A DNA stretch of 21,438 nucleotides from DASTPP01 sp035762175 (GTDB taxonomy: Bacteria; Myxococcota_A; Polyangia; Polyangiales; Polyangiaceae): NCBI GenBank assembly GCA_035762175.1, contig DASTPP010000234.1, positions 1 through 21,438 on the forward strand, read 5' to 3'. Every line of letters begins with the position of its first letter. Position 1 is the stretch's first letter. The notes beneath the pieces are model-generated. The model searched no databases. It saw only the letters and a list, made by a program, of their open reading frames with translations, and was not told where the DNA came from. Positions 1 through 12,255 of this stretch are shown piece by piece. The position numbers and the translations under genes are program-made.

Positions 1-570
1 CGCCAGTACGTGCCCTTCGACTACGACCAGGTGCTCAAGCGCTGGACGCGCAGCGAGTCGCTCGTGGCGCTCTCCGAGCTCGACGACCTGCTGACGGTCA
101 CCGCCACGTTCGAATCCTGGGACTTTCGCTGGGCCTACGTCGTGCGCTACGCGGCCGACTACCGCATGACGATCGACCAGCGCAAGCGCCTGCTCGAGTC
201 GACGCTCTCGGACGCGCGGGTAAAACACCAGTTTTACATCGCCCTCTACGGCCCCAACCGCCGGTGGAACGACCTCTCGCGCAAGAACTCCGCGTGGATC
301 GTGCGCCTCATCGACGACAAGGGCACCGAGACCGTGCCCGAAGAGATCGTGTCGATCGCCAAGCCGGGCGCGATCGAGCGCACCTACTTCCCCTACACGA
401 CGGTGTTCCGCCAGGCCTTCCGGCTGCGCTTCCCGGTGCTGCTGGCCGACGGGCGCCGCACCATCGGCTCGGACGCGCGCTGGTTCGGGCTGCGCTTCGC
501 CGGCGCCCAGGGCAACCAAGACCTCGTGTGGAACCTCGCGCGCTCGAGCGCCGAGGCCGTCGAGGGTTGA
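1..570 (+). CDS. Hypothetical protein, C-terminal part (5' end outside window)
   Basis: The frame is open from the first base, and an internal GTG at 10 has no ribosome binding site, so I treat this as the 3' end of a longer gene rather than a complete 186-residue protein. About 189 residues are visible. They are soluble-looking, rich in aromatic residues and arginine (FESWDFRWAYVVRYAADYR, then YGPNRRWNDLSRKNSAW), with alternating hydrophobic patterns suggesting a beta-rich fold in the second half. No transmembrane segment or catalytic motif is recognisable and I do not recognise the family. The last residues (AVEG) and the TGA stop lie inside a roughly 28-bp tandem repeat that continues downstream. 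It is convergent with the response regulator gene at 681-2120. Confidence 0.75.
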   Translation, partial: RQYVPFDYDQVLKRWTRSESLVALSELDDLLTVTATFESWDFRWAYVVRYAADYRMTIDQRKRLLESTLSDARVKHQFYIALYGPNRRWNDLSRKNSAWIVRLIDDKGTETVPEEIVSIAKPGAIERTYFPYTTVFRQAFRLRFPVLLADGRRTIGSDARWFGLRFAGAQGNQDLVWNLARSSAEAVEG

Positions 571-651
571 GCGCGGCCCGGCCGCGGGCCGTCGAGGGCT
601 GAGGCCCGACCGCGGGCCGTCGAGGGCTGAGGCCCGGCCGCGGGCCGGCGG
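556..651. repeat. Tandem repeat of about 28 bp carrying a stop codon
   Basis: Three units start at 556 (32 bp), 588 (28 bp) and 616 (28 bp), each opening with GCCGTCGAGGG(T/C)TGAG and closing with CCGCGG; a partial copy starts at 644. The first unit contains the final codons and stop of the upstream gene, so the unit was apparently copied out of, or into, the gene end. The repeat fills most of the space between two convergent genes. Its GC-rich inverted segments (CCCGGCCGCGGGCC type) could fold and act as a weak bidirectional terminator, but there is no T-run. Confidence 0.8.
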
Positions 652-680
652 GGGGCCCGCCCGCGCCCCGGCGCTCGGCG

Positions 681-2120
681 CTACGCGTCGATGCCGAGGC
701 GCTTGAGGCGGTAGTAGAGCGTGGTGCGCTGCACGCCGAGCATGCGCGCGACCTCGGCCTTGTTGCCCTGGCAGCGCTCGAGGGCGGCGATGAGCTCGCG
801 GCGCTCGAGCTCTTCGAGCCGCTCGGGCAGGTCGATGCGGCTGGCGGTGCCGTCGGCGACGCTGGGCGCGAGCGGGGCGGCGCCGCGGCGGGCGCGGTCG
901 GACTCGTCGATGAGCAGGTGCGCGGCGTCGATCTCGCTCGCGCGGCACGAGAGCGAGGCGCGCTCGAGCACGCTCTCGAGCTCGCGCAGGTTGTCGGGCC
1001 AGTCGTGGCGCAAGAGCTTGGCCATGGCGGCCGGGGCGATCGAGCGGGGGGCGCGGCCGTTGCGGCGCGAGAGGCGCACGAGCACGTGGTCGCAGAGCCG
1101 GGGCAGGTCGTCGCGCCGGTCGCGCAGGGCGGGCACGAGCAGGGGGAAGACCTCGAGGCGGCTGCGCAGGGCGGGCAGGAACTTGCCCTGCGCCTCGAGC
1201 TCGGCGAGGCCTTCGCCGGTCGAGGCGATGAGGCGCACGTCGACCGGCAGCGGGGGGCCGGCCGAGCCGAGGCGCTCGACGTGCCGGTGCTCGAGCGCGC
1301 GCAAGAGAACGCCCTGCGCCTCGGGCCCGAGCGCCTCGACGTGGGCGACGTAGAGGGTGCCGCCGTGGGCGAGCTCGATGCGCCCGGCCCGCTCGCCGAG
1401 GCCCCCCGGCACCGCGCCGGTCTGCCAGCCCGCGAGCTCGCGCACCTGGGCCTCGGGCCCGTGCTCGGACGCGTCGAGCTCGACGAAGGGCCGCCCCTCG
1501 CGCTCGGACTGGGTGTGCAGCGCGAGCGCCACGGTGCGCTTGCCCGTGCCCCGCTCGCCGCGCAAGAGCACGGCCGAGGCCGCGCCCGCCACCTGCCCGA
1601 GCCGCTCGTGCAGGTGCCTTATCGCCTGGCTTTCGCCGAGCAGCACGCCGAAGTCGAGCGGGTCGTGCCGCTCGCGCTCGAGGTAGCCGGCGTAGCGGGC
1701 GAGCTGCTCGCGCAGGCGCCGGTTCTCGTCGAGCACGGCGTAGCGCTCGATGGCCTGGCGCAAGATGAGGGCGAGCTCTTTCGAGTCCCAGGGTTTTTGG
1801 ACGTAGCGGTGCACCGCCCCCGAGTGGATGGCGGCGAGCAGCACGGGCAGGTCGGTGTACGCCGTCAGCAAGATGCCCACGGTCTCGGGGCGGCGCCGCT
1901 GCACCTCCTCGAGCACGGCGATGCCGTCCATGCCCGGCATGCGCTGGTCGCACACGACGACCGCGGGCCTTACGCCGTCGAGCGCCTCGAGCGCGCCCTC
2001 GCCACCGAGCGCGTAGTGCAGCGCGAACGAGCGCCGGAAGGCGAAGCGGAAGGCGTCGAGGTTGTCTTGCTCGTCGTCGACGACGAGCACCGGGTACTGA
2101 AGGTAGTCGAGCGACCGCAT
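681..2120 (-). CDS. NtrC-like response regulator with degenerate AAA+ domain and Fis-type HTH
   Basis: A 479-residue protein with the three-domain plan of NtrC-family regulators. The receiver (about 10-125) keeps the acidic pair D15/D16, phospho-acceptor D58 in VCDQRMPG and K109 in the KPW turn. The AAA+ domain (about 158-390) has a Walker A-like GERGTGK at 188-194, but the usual GGTLFLDE Walker B reads GGTLYVAH (253-260), so the catalytic Asp-Glu pair is replaced by A259/H260. The sigma54-contact GAFTGA loop reads GAVPGG (235-240). The C-terminal part keeps WPDNLRELESVLERA (374-388) and a Fis-type helix-turn-helix (NKAEVARMLGVQRTTLYYRL, 453-472). From family knowledge an intact protein would hydrolyse ATP to activate sigma54-polymerase. 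Here I infer a phospho-regulated DNA-binding protein that does not work that way. No partner histidine kinase is adjacent. A weak GAGG precedes the ATG. Confidence 0.93.
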   Translation of the reverse strand: MRSLDYLQYPVLVVDDEQDNLDAFRFAFRRSFALHYALGGEGALEALDGVRPAVVVCDQRMPGMDGIAVLEEVQRRRPETVGILLTAYTDLPVLLAAIHSGAVHRYVQKPWDSKELALILRQAIERYAVLDENRRLREQLARYAGYLERERHDPLDFGVLLGESQAIRHLHERLGQVAGAASAVLLRGERGTGKRTVALALHTQSEREGRPFVELDASEHGPEAQVRELAGWQTGAVPGGLGERAGRIELAHGGTLYVAHVEALGPEAQGVLLRALEHRHVERLGSAGPPLPVDVRLIASTGEGLAELEAQGKFLPALRSRLEVFPLLVPALRDRRDDLPRLCDHVLVRLSRRNGRAPRSIAPAAMAKLLRHDWPDNLRELESVLERASLSCRASEIDAAHLLIDESDRARRGAAPLAPSVADGTASRIDLPERLEELERRELIAALERCQGNKAEVARMLGVQRTTLYYRLKRLGIDA

Positions 2121-2612
2121 GACGCCTCGCGGTAGGGCCGGGCCCCGGGGGCCCCCCCGCGGGAGCCAGCCACGGCTGCCCCGCCGGCCCTCACGAAATT
2201 ACAAGAGCGGCCCGGCCGGGGATAGGGGAGAGCCCGGGCCTCGGGGGGCGAGCGGCCGGCTCGCGCGGAAGCCCCGCTCGGCACGCGAGGAGCCGGCCCG
2301 GGCCGGGGCCGTCTGGGTAAAAACCCCGGGCCTTTCGCCGCGCTCGCCCCCCCGAGCGGCCGCCCCGCGGGGGGGGCGCCCGAGGGCGGGCCCGGGCGGG
2401 CGGCGCGAGGATTGTGCACGATGGCGAGGCGAGGGCCCATGGTATGGTCGCCTTCTAGCCGAAGGGCGGGCCTCACGACAGGGCTTTTCGGGGGGCCGAG
2501 CGATGCTAAGGTGCGTTCGGCCGGCGTCCGAAGCCGCCCGGGGGGGCCACGCCTCACCCCCCTCCCCCCCCTTCGCCCACCCGCCCCCGGGCCCCCCTCG
2601 GAACGACGAACC
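2121..2612. other. Divergent intergenic region between response regulator and frr
   Basis: About 490 bp between two divergent genes, very GC-rich, with no convincing protein gene. It must hold both promoters. For the minus-strand gene a TGTAAT hexamer lies near 2190-2200 without a good -35. For frr the A/T-richest spot is GATGCTAAGGT (2502-2511), a plausible -10 region, again without a clear -35. An inverted repeat GGCCCGGG/CCCGGGCC (2295-2302 and 2325-2332) with a loop containing TAAAAA is visible. An upstream in-frame ATG at 2412 would lengthen frr by 67 low-complexity residues and is rejected as a start. Confidence 0.5.
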
Positions 2613-3170
2613 ATGATCGATGACGTCCTCAACGAACTGCGCGAAGCGGTCGGCAAGGCCCACGAGGCCCTGAAGCGCAACCTGTCGAAGGTGCGCACCG
2701 GGCGCGCCTCGGCCCAGATGCTCGACGGCGTGCGGGTCGATTACTACGGCACGGCGACCCCGCTGTCGCAGATGGCCTCGATCAACGTGCCCGAGCCCCG
2801 CCTGCTCACGATCAAGCCCTACGACAAGACGGCCATGAAGGCGGTCGAGAAGGCGATTCGTGAGGCCGAACTCGGCTTCAACCCGCAGACCGACAGCGAC
2901 CTCATCCGCATCCCCATCCCTCCGCTCACGGAAGAGCGGCGAAAAGAGATGGTCAAGCTCGCCAAGAAGTACGGCGAAGAGTGCAAGGTGGCCATCCGCG
3001 GCGCCCGGCGCGAGGCGCTCGAGTTTCTGGCGGGCCTGGTCGACGGGGGCGACGTGAGCGAAGACGAGGTCGAGCGGGCCAAAAAGAAGGCCGAAGAGGT
3101 CATCGCCGAGGCCACGAAAAAGGCCGACGAGATTGTGGCCCGCAAAGAAAAGGATGTTCTAGAGGTATGA
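2613..3170 (+). CDS. frr: Ribosome recycling factor
   Basis: A 185-residue protein, the usual length of RRF, which with EF-G splits the post-termination 70S ribosome. It starts MIDDVLNELREAVGKAHEALK and shows the family hallmarks: LSKVRTGRAS (about 29-38), the hinge and beta domain including YYGTATPLSQMASINVPEPR (about 48-67), RIPIPPLTEERRKEMVK (about 99-115), and a charged C-terminal helix ending in KEKDVLEV. The ATG at 2613 is chosen because it gives the family length and N-terminus. The preceding GAACGACGAACC lacks a Shine-Dalgarno sequence. In many bacteria frr follows pyrH in an rpsB-tsf-pyrH-frr cluster; here the upstream gene is a divergent regulator, so frr has its own promoter. Confidence 0.98.
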   Translation: MIDDVLNELREAVGKAHEALKRNLSKVRTGRASAQMLDGVRVDYYGTATPLSQMASINVPEPRLLTIKPYDKTAMKAVEKAIREAELGFNPQTDSDLIRIPIPPLTEERRKEMVKLAKKYGEECKVAIRGARREALEFLAGLVDGGDVSEDEVERAKKKAEEVIAEATKKADEIVARKEKDVLEV

Positions 3171-3221
3171 GCCCGGCCCCGAACGGGCCCCGCCGCCCCC
3201 CGGGCGCGCTCCGGGGCCCGC

Positions 3222-3248
3222 TTGACAGGCCGCGTCGCCACGTAGATC
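3222..3248 (+). promoter_or_regulatory. Putative sigma70-type promoter of the first PP2C gene
   Basis: A perfect TTGACA (-35) lies at 3222-3227. The -10 candidate TAGATC (3243-3248) follows after 15 bp, shorter than ideal, and then a T-run (CCTTTTTTA). Transcription would start near 3255, only about 12 nt before the ATG at 3268 or about 37 nt before the ATG at 3292. The match is by eye only. Confidence 0.5.
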
Positions 3249-3267
3249 CTTTTTTACCGCCGCGCGC

Positions 3268-4158
3268 ATGACCACCCCCCCCGAACGAACCATGTCCCGC
3301 CTTCGGGCGGTCGCTTGCGGGTTGAGCGACCGCGGAATGCAGCGCGAGCACAACGAAGACAGCTTCCTCGTCCTGAACGAGTACAACCTCTTCTTGGTCG
3401 CCGACGGCATGGGCGGCCACCGCGCGGGCGACGTCGCCAGCCGCATCGCCACCGACACCATCGCCGACTTCTTCCGGTCGACCGCGACCGAAGACGTCAC
3501 CTGGCCCTTCCACTTCGACACCAGCCTGTCCGAAGAAGAGAACCGCCTGCTGACGGGCATCCGGGTCGCCAACCGGCAGATCCTCGACAAGAGCGAGCGC
3601 GTCCGCGAGTGCCAGGGCATGGGCACCACCGTCGTCGGCGCCATGTACTCGCCCCAGAAGGGCCGCATCTACATCGGCCACGTCGGCGACAGCCGCTGCT
3701 ACCGCGTCCGCGGCGGCGAGATCAGCCTGCTGACGCGCGACCACTCGCTGCTCAACGACTACCTGCTCGCCATGCCCGAGCTCACCGAAGAGCAGAAGAA
3801 CGAGCTGCCGCGCAACGTCATCACCCGCGCCCTCGGCATGCAGCGCGACGTCAGCGTCGACCTGCAGGCCGACGACGCGCAGATCGGCGACGTGTACGTG
3901 CTCTGCTCCGACGGCCTCAACGGCATGCTGCGCGACGAAGAGATCCTCGACCTCGTCGGCGACGGGCGCGACCTGCAGCAGGCCGCCCGCAGCCTCGTCG
4001 ACCGCGCCAACGCCAACGGCGGCGAAGACAACATCACCGTCGTGCTCATCCGCATCGAGCGCGACCCCGACCCGCCCAACCCCGGCGCCGAGTCGAAGCC
4101 GCCCCCCGCGTCCGCCTCGGGCAACAACCCACCCTCGCGGCGCAGCCCGGGGCCCTGA
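3268..4158 (+). CDS. PP2C-family Ser/Thr protein phosphatase (cytosolic)
   Basis: A 296-residue metal-dependent phosphatase that removes phosphate from Ser/Thr on proteins. All PP2C signature acids are present: REHNED (26-31), VADGMGG with D46 (44-50), GMGTT (117-121), GHVGDSR with D141 (137-143), CSDGLNG with D215 (213-219), and GGEDNITVV with D254 (251-259). An extra segment (PFHFDTSLSEEENR, about 80-93) sits between the second and third motifs. The tail (from about 265) is Pro/Ser-rich and probably disordered; there is no membrane segment. A second ATG at 3292 (MSRLRAVACG) is preceded by GAACGAACC, much like the frr start context, and may be the true start. It is probably transcribed alone, and likely opposes the nearby kinases, though no substrate is shown by sequence. 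Confidence 0.96.
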   Translation: MTTPPERTMSRLRAVACGLSDRGMQREHNEDSFLVLNEYNLFLVADGMGGHRAGDVASRIATDTIADFFRSTATEDVTWPFHFDTSLSEEENRLLTGIRVANRQILDKSERVRECQGMGTTVVGAMYSPQKGRIYIGHVGDSRCYRVRGGEISLLTRDHSLLNDYLLAMPELTEEQKNELPRNVITRALGMQRDVSVDLQADDAQIGDVYVLCSDGLNGMLRDEEILDLVGDGRDLQQAARSLVDRANANGGEDNITVVLIRIERDPDPPNPGAESKPPPASASGNNPPSRRSPGP

Positions 4159-4164
4159 GGGCCC

Positions 4165-4186
4165 GCCCCCGAGCTCACGCGGGGGC
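4165..4186 (+). terminator. Possible terminator hairpin after PP2C gene
   Basis: An inverted repeat GCCCCCG (4165-4171) / CGGGGGC (4180-4186) with an 8-nt loop begins 7 nt after the stop codon. There is no T-run, so intrinsic termination is uncertain. Confidence 0.35.
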
Positions 4187-4272
4187 AGCGGACGCCCGGT
4201 CGTGGGCCGCGCGGCTTCGGCGCCGGTTCGGCCCGTGACGCCCGCCCCCTCGCCGGGGGCCGGGCTCGCGCG

Positions 4273-4382
4273 GGCTTCGACGGCCGGGCGAGCTTTGCGA
4301 AGCGGTTCGCGGGGGAAGGCGGGCGTGTTCCGCAGGATCTCGCAGGCTTCGACGGCCGGGCGAGCGTGCGCGAGCGGTTCGC
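4273..4382. repeat. Pair of 38-bp direct repeats, 72 bp apart
   Basis: The segments 4273-4310 and 4345-4382 match except for a few bases in the middle. Both open with GGCTTCGACGGCCGGGCGAG and end in AGCGGTTCGC. The GCGAA/TTCGC ends of the second half can pair. The repeats lie in the 371-bp convergent gap (4159-4529) between the first PP2C and the outer-membrane protein gene. That gap holds no credible gene. The arrangement looks like a dispersed intergenic repeat family rather than coding sequence, which needs a genome-wide count to confirm. Confidence 0.7.
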
Positions 4383-4390
4383 TTTGCGGG

Positions 4391-4411
4391 AGCCCTGCCT
4401 GCGGCAGGGCT
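4391..4411. terminator. Hairpin in convergent gap, possible bidirectional terminator
   Basis: A perfect 9-bp stem AGCCCTGCC (4391-4399) / GGCAGGGCT (4403-4411) with a 3-nt loop, followed by CGAACG-N10-CGTTCG (4416-4437). Its place between two genes that converge suggests termination, but neither side has a T-run. Confidence 0.4.
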
Positions 4412-4529
4412 TGGACGAACGTTTCCGCGGGCGTTCGCTGCCCCTGCGTCCCCTCGAGGGCGGCCGGGGCGGTGTTTGAACCACCCTCTTCCGTGCGGGG
4501 CGGCCCGAGACCCTCATCCCGTCGGGAGC

Positions 4530-5795
4530 CTACAGTCGCAGCCGGTAGGTCGCCGTCAAGCCGACCTCGAAGCTGAACAGGCGCCCGCCCACGGTCGCGC
4601 ACTCGAGCGTCTGGGCGCAGCGCTTCTGCTCGGGCAGAAACCAGAGCATCTGCTGGGTGAAGCCCCCGAGCGCCCAGCTGCGGTCGAGCCGGTACTCGAA
4701 GCCGGCGGCGATGCCCACGGTGCCGCCTTCGGTGCTGATGTTGGTCGCCTGGGGGCCGACCACCACCGGAATGGCCGCCTTGTCGAGTTCGGACACGTAC
4801 CGGTCGGAGACGATGAGCGCCCCGCCCGAGGCCGCCAGCCAGATCTCGTAGTCGGGCCTGACCACGGGGATGTAGCGCACGAGCCCCGTGACCATCAGGT
4901 AGTTTCGCGAGTGCGAGCGCTTGATGGGGCCCCGCGACGATTCGATGATGATTTCGTCGCTCGTCGGGCGCAGGCCCCAGTCGATGGCCGCGCCGACGGC
5001 GAAGTCGGGGCGCCATTGAAAGAGCTGGCGCAGCGTCAAGAGCAGCGTCAGGTCGGCGCGGTCGGTGCTTTCTTCGGTCGGCAGCGTGAAGCGCGCCCGC
5101 GGCAGCGTGAGCGCGCCGAGGCTCAGCTCGGCCTTCGTGAAGGGCCGCGGGGCGTCGACCAAGAGCTCTCGCTGTTCGGCCTCGCTCACGGTCGTGCGGA
5201 CGCCCGGGTTCACGGCCCCGTTGCCCGAGGCCGCCGCCCGCGTCACGACCGGAGAGCCCGCCCCGGCCGCGGCGGCCCCGGGCGGCGCGGCGTCCGCCGG
5301 GGCCTGGGACGAGCCCGCGGCCGGGGGCGCCGGCGCGCCGGCGGGCGACGCCGCGTTCGCCGGCGCGCCCGTCGCTGACGTCGTGTTCGTTGAGGCGCCC
5401 GTCGTCGACGTCGTGTTCGTTGAGGCGCTCGTCGTCGACGTCGCGTTCGTTGAGGCGCTCGTCGTCGACGTCGCGTTCGGGACGGCGGGTCTCGTCACGG
5501 CCGTCGTCGCCGCCGGAGCGCGTGAAGCCGCCGGAGGTCTACCCGCCGCAGGCGCGCCCGCAACGTCCGGCGCGACCGTGGGCGGCGGAGCCGGAGTGGG
5601 AGGTGGCGTCGGGGCCGACGCCGACGCGGAAGCCGACGCCGACGCCGACGCCGTGGCAGGCGGCAGCCCCGGCCGGGCGCCCGGAGGGGCGGGCTGCGCC
5701 CCCTGCGCCCACGCGGCGGCGCGGGCCAGCACGAGCGTTGTGGTCAGGAGCAACGCCACCCCCCCCCGCGCGCTCGAGCGATCGGCCTTGCTCAT
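4530..5795 (-). CDS. Secreted, beta-rich outer-membrane-type protein with repetitive linker
   Basis: A 421-residue protein. Residues 1-30 form a signal peptide (hydrophobic ALLLTTTLVLARAAAWA, cleavage likely after AWA). A long low-complexity region follows (about 31-205): an Ala-Ser run at 49-61, Pro/Ala-rich stretches, and four 10-residue repeats of the NATSTTSAST type (about 107-146). The C-terminal part (about 215-421) alternates hydrophobic and polar residues in strand-like pieces (FAVGAAIDWGL, NYLMVTGLVRYIPV, EIWLAASGGALIV, GTVGIAAGFEYRL, FSFEVGLTATYRLRL), as in small outer-membrane barrels, with a Cys pair (C393, C399). The last residue is Leu rather than the usual aromatic. It starts 30 bp after the kinase stop at 5826, so the two are probably co-transcribed. 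Function unknown; porin-like or structural are alternatives. Confidence 0.85.
   Translation of the reverse strand: MSKADRSSARGGVALLLTTTLVLARAAAWAQGAQPAPPGARPGLPPATASASASASASASAPTPPPTPAPPPTVAPDVAGAPAAGRPPAASRAPAATTAVTRPAVPNATSTTSASTNATSTTSASTNTTSTTGASTNTTSATGAPANAASPAGAPAPPAAGSSQAPADAAPPGAAAAGAGSPVVTRAAASGNGAVNPGVRTTVSEAEQRELLVDAPRPFTKAELSLGALTLPRARFTLPTEESTDRADLTLLLTLRQLFQWRPDFAVGAAIDWGLRPTSDEIIIESSRGPIKRSHSRNYLMVTGLVRYIPVVRPDYEIWLAASGGALIVSDRYVSELDKAAIPVVVGPQATNISTEGGTVGIAAGFEYRLDRSWALGGFTQQMLWFLPEQKRCAQTLECATVGGRLFSFEVGLTATYRLRL
5353..5472. repeat. Four 30-bp in-frame tandem repeats
   Basis: Four units (5353-5382, 5383-5412, 5413-5442, 5443-5472) share the core GCGTTCGTTGAGGCGC and end in GTCGTCGACGTC, with a few substitutions that increase towards 5353. 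They encode 10-residue Thr/Ser/Asn-rich repeats in the linker of the outer-membrane-type protein. The 30-bp period keeps the reading frame, so copy number may vary between strains. Confidence 0.85.
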
Positions 5796-5825
5796 GGCCC
5801 GGCCGATGGTGCCCTAAACGCCGGG

Positions 5826-8300
<2,475 letters not shown>

Positions 8301-8403
8301 GCGACGGCCCTGCAAGCATACTTCAGACCGGCCCCGCGCGCCGGCCCTTCCGGGCGGGGGCGGCCCCGGCGGGCCGGGCGGGCCGGCCGGAAGCACTTCG
8401 GTA

Positions 8404-8432
8404 GTTATGCCCGCGGGGGGCCGAATTGTTCA
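8404..8432 (-). promoter_or_regulatory. Putative promoter of kinase gene 5826-8300
   Basis: Reading the minus strand, TGAACA (8432-8427) and CATAAC (8409-8404) are separated by exactly 17 bp; each matches 4 of 6 consensus bases. This is the most A/T-rich spot in the 171-bp gap to the acetyltransferase gene. It implies a leader of roughly 95 nt that is extremely GC-rich. A second possible -10, TATGCT (8320-8315), would give a near-leaderless transcript but lacks a -35. Confidence 0.4.
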
Positions 8433-8471
8433 CGCCGGGGTAGACGATCGGCCGCCCCCGGGGATCTTTCG

Positions 8472-9036
8472 TCAGCCCGGGGGGCGGGCGGCGGCGTCCG
8501 TCGAGAGGAGCGAGAAGGTGGCATGGTCGAGCCAGCGCCCGGCCACGCGCTCGGCCTGGCGCCCGACGCCCTCGAAGTGAAACCCGAGGCGTCGGATGAC
8601 CCCGAGCGAGGCGTGGTTCTCGGTGCTGGCGGCGACCCGCACGCGGTGCACGCCGAGGTCGCGGAAGGCCCAGGTGAGCAGGGCGCGTGACGCCTCGGTC
8701 ATGTACCCCCGGCCCGTCATGTCCTGGCGTAGCCAGTAGCCGATCTCGCACGACAGGTGCATGTGCTGCAGCGACTCGAGGCCGACGACGCCGAGCAGGG
8801 CGCGGTTCGAGCGGCTGCGCACGACCAGGCGCAGGGCCCGGCCGCCGTCCCAGTCGTGCACGCAGGCCTCGCTGAAGCGCAGCGTCATCGCCGGCTCGGT
8901 CTGGTAAGGCACCCAGGGCAGCCAGGGCTCGAGGTGGCCGCGCGAGGCGTCGATGGCGGCCCAGAGGTCGGACGCGTCGCCCGTCTCGACCGGCGTCAGA
9001 ACGAGGCGGGGCGAGGCGATGGGGCGCTGGCGCAGC

Positions 9037-9062
<26 letters not shown>
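8472..9062 (-). CDS. GNAT-family acetyltransferase, RimJ/RimL-like
   Basis: A 196-residue member of the GNAT superfamily (acetyl-CoA-dependent N-acetylation), closest in layout to the RimJ/RimL/Acetyltransf_3 group that includes ribosomal-protein N-terminal acetyltransferases. Visible hallmarks are the N-terminal RLVLTPVETGDASDLWAAI (19-37), EIGYWLRQDMTGRGYMTEA (106-124) with the acetyl-CoA-binding RxxGxG-type turn, HRVRVAASTENHASLGVIRR (139-158), and LGFHFEG (159-165). The substrate cannot be told from sequence. The ATG lies inside the 3' end of the upstream kinase gene (26-bp overlap), with no Shine-Dalgarno sequence, which suggests translational coupling to that kinase. Confidence 0.93.
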
Positions 9063-11922
<2,860 letters not shown>

Positions 11923-12255
11923 GGCCGTCTAACGGAGCGTAAGCGACACCGGCCGCGCCGTCAGCGCGCGGCGCGAACGTGGGGCGCCGGACCGCGAGAG
12001 TTCGGGGGCGAGGCGCCAGGCGCCCGACCGCGCGGGGTCGGGGCCCCGACGGCAGGCGCCCCGCGTGTGGGAGGGCCCACGGCAGGAGGACCACTTGAGC
12101 ACGGGGGAACAGGCGGCATCCTAGCGCGAAACCGGGTCGGGGCGACAAGCCGCGCTCGCCTCGGAGGGCCCGCGGGTGGGGGGGCAGGGGGCCCCACCCC
12201 CGCCCCGGGCCCGCCGCCCGGCCCGCCCCGCCCCCGGCGCCCGCCCTCAATCGCC
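11923..12255. other. Intergenic region upstream of propeller kinase, palindrome-rich
   Basis: A gap of 333 bp between the thioredoxin-rhodanese gene and the kinase it precedes, with no credible gene. It contains a perfect 14-bp palindrome GTCGGGGCCCCGAC (12037-12050) that shares bases with a hairpin CCCGACC (12023-12029) / GGTCGGG (12036-12042), so the two structures exclude each other. These would lie in the kinase mRNA leader if transcription starts near 12111. Confidence 0.5.
12118..12148 (-). promoter_or_regulatory. Possible promoter of propeller kinase gene
   Basis: On the minus strand TTGTCG (12148-12143) and TAGGAT (12123-12118) are 19 bp apart, longer than ideal. This would give a leader of about 190 nt before the ATG at 11922. 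The evidence is limited to hexamer similarity. Confidence 0.3.

Noticed and set aside
26..49. Sigma54-type or other specific regulator sites near window start and the response regulator promoter
   Set aside because: No TGGC-N8-TGC type element could be found in 2121-2612 or near other genes, so no sigma54 promoter is claimed.
918..2135. Long plus-strand open frame opposite the response regulator
   Set aside because: Composition is Ala/Arg/Gly/Val-rich without motifs; it is the antisense of a gene with clear receiver, AAA+ and HTH domains. Long antisense frames are expected at this GC content.
2412..2612. Upstream in-frame extension of frr
   Set aside because: Adds 67 Pro/Gly/Arg-rich residues absent from the 185-residue RRF family, whose N-terminus matches the ATG at 2613.
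3759..4517. Minus-strand open frame through the convergent gap
   Set aside because: Runs from the repeat-bearing gap into the antisense of the PP2C gene, with Arg/Pro/Ser-rich sequence; the apparent protein repeats simply reflect the DNA repeats at 4273-4382.
5353..5472. Possible CRISPR array
   Set aside because: The 30-bp units are contiguous, in frame and without spacers; they are coding repeats.
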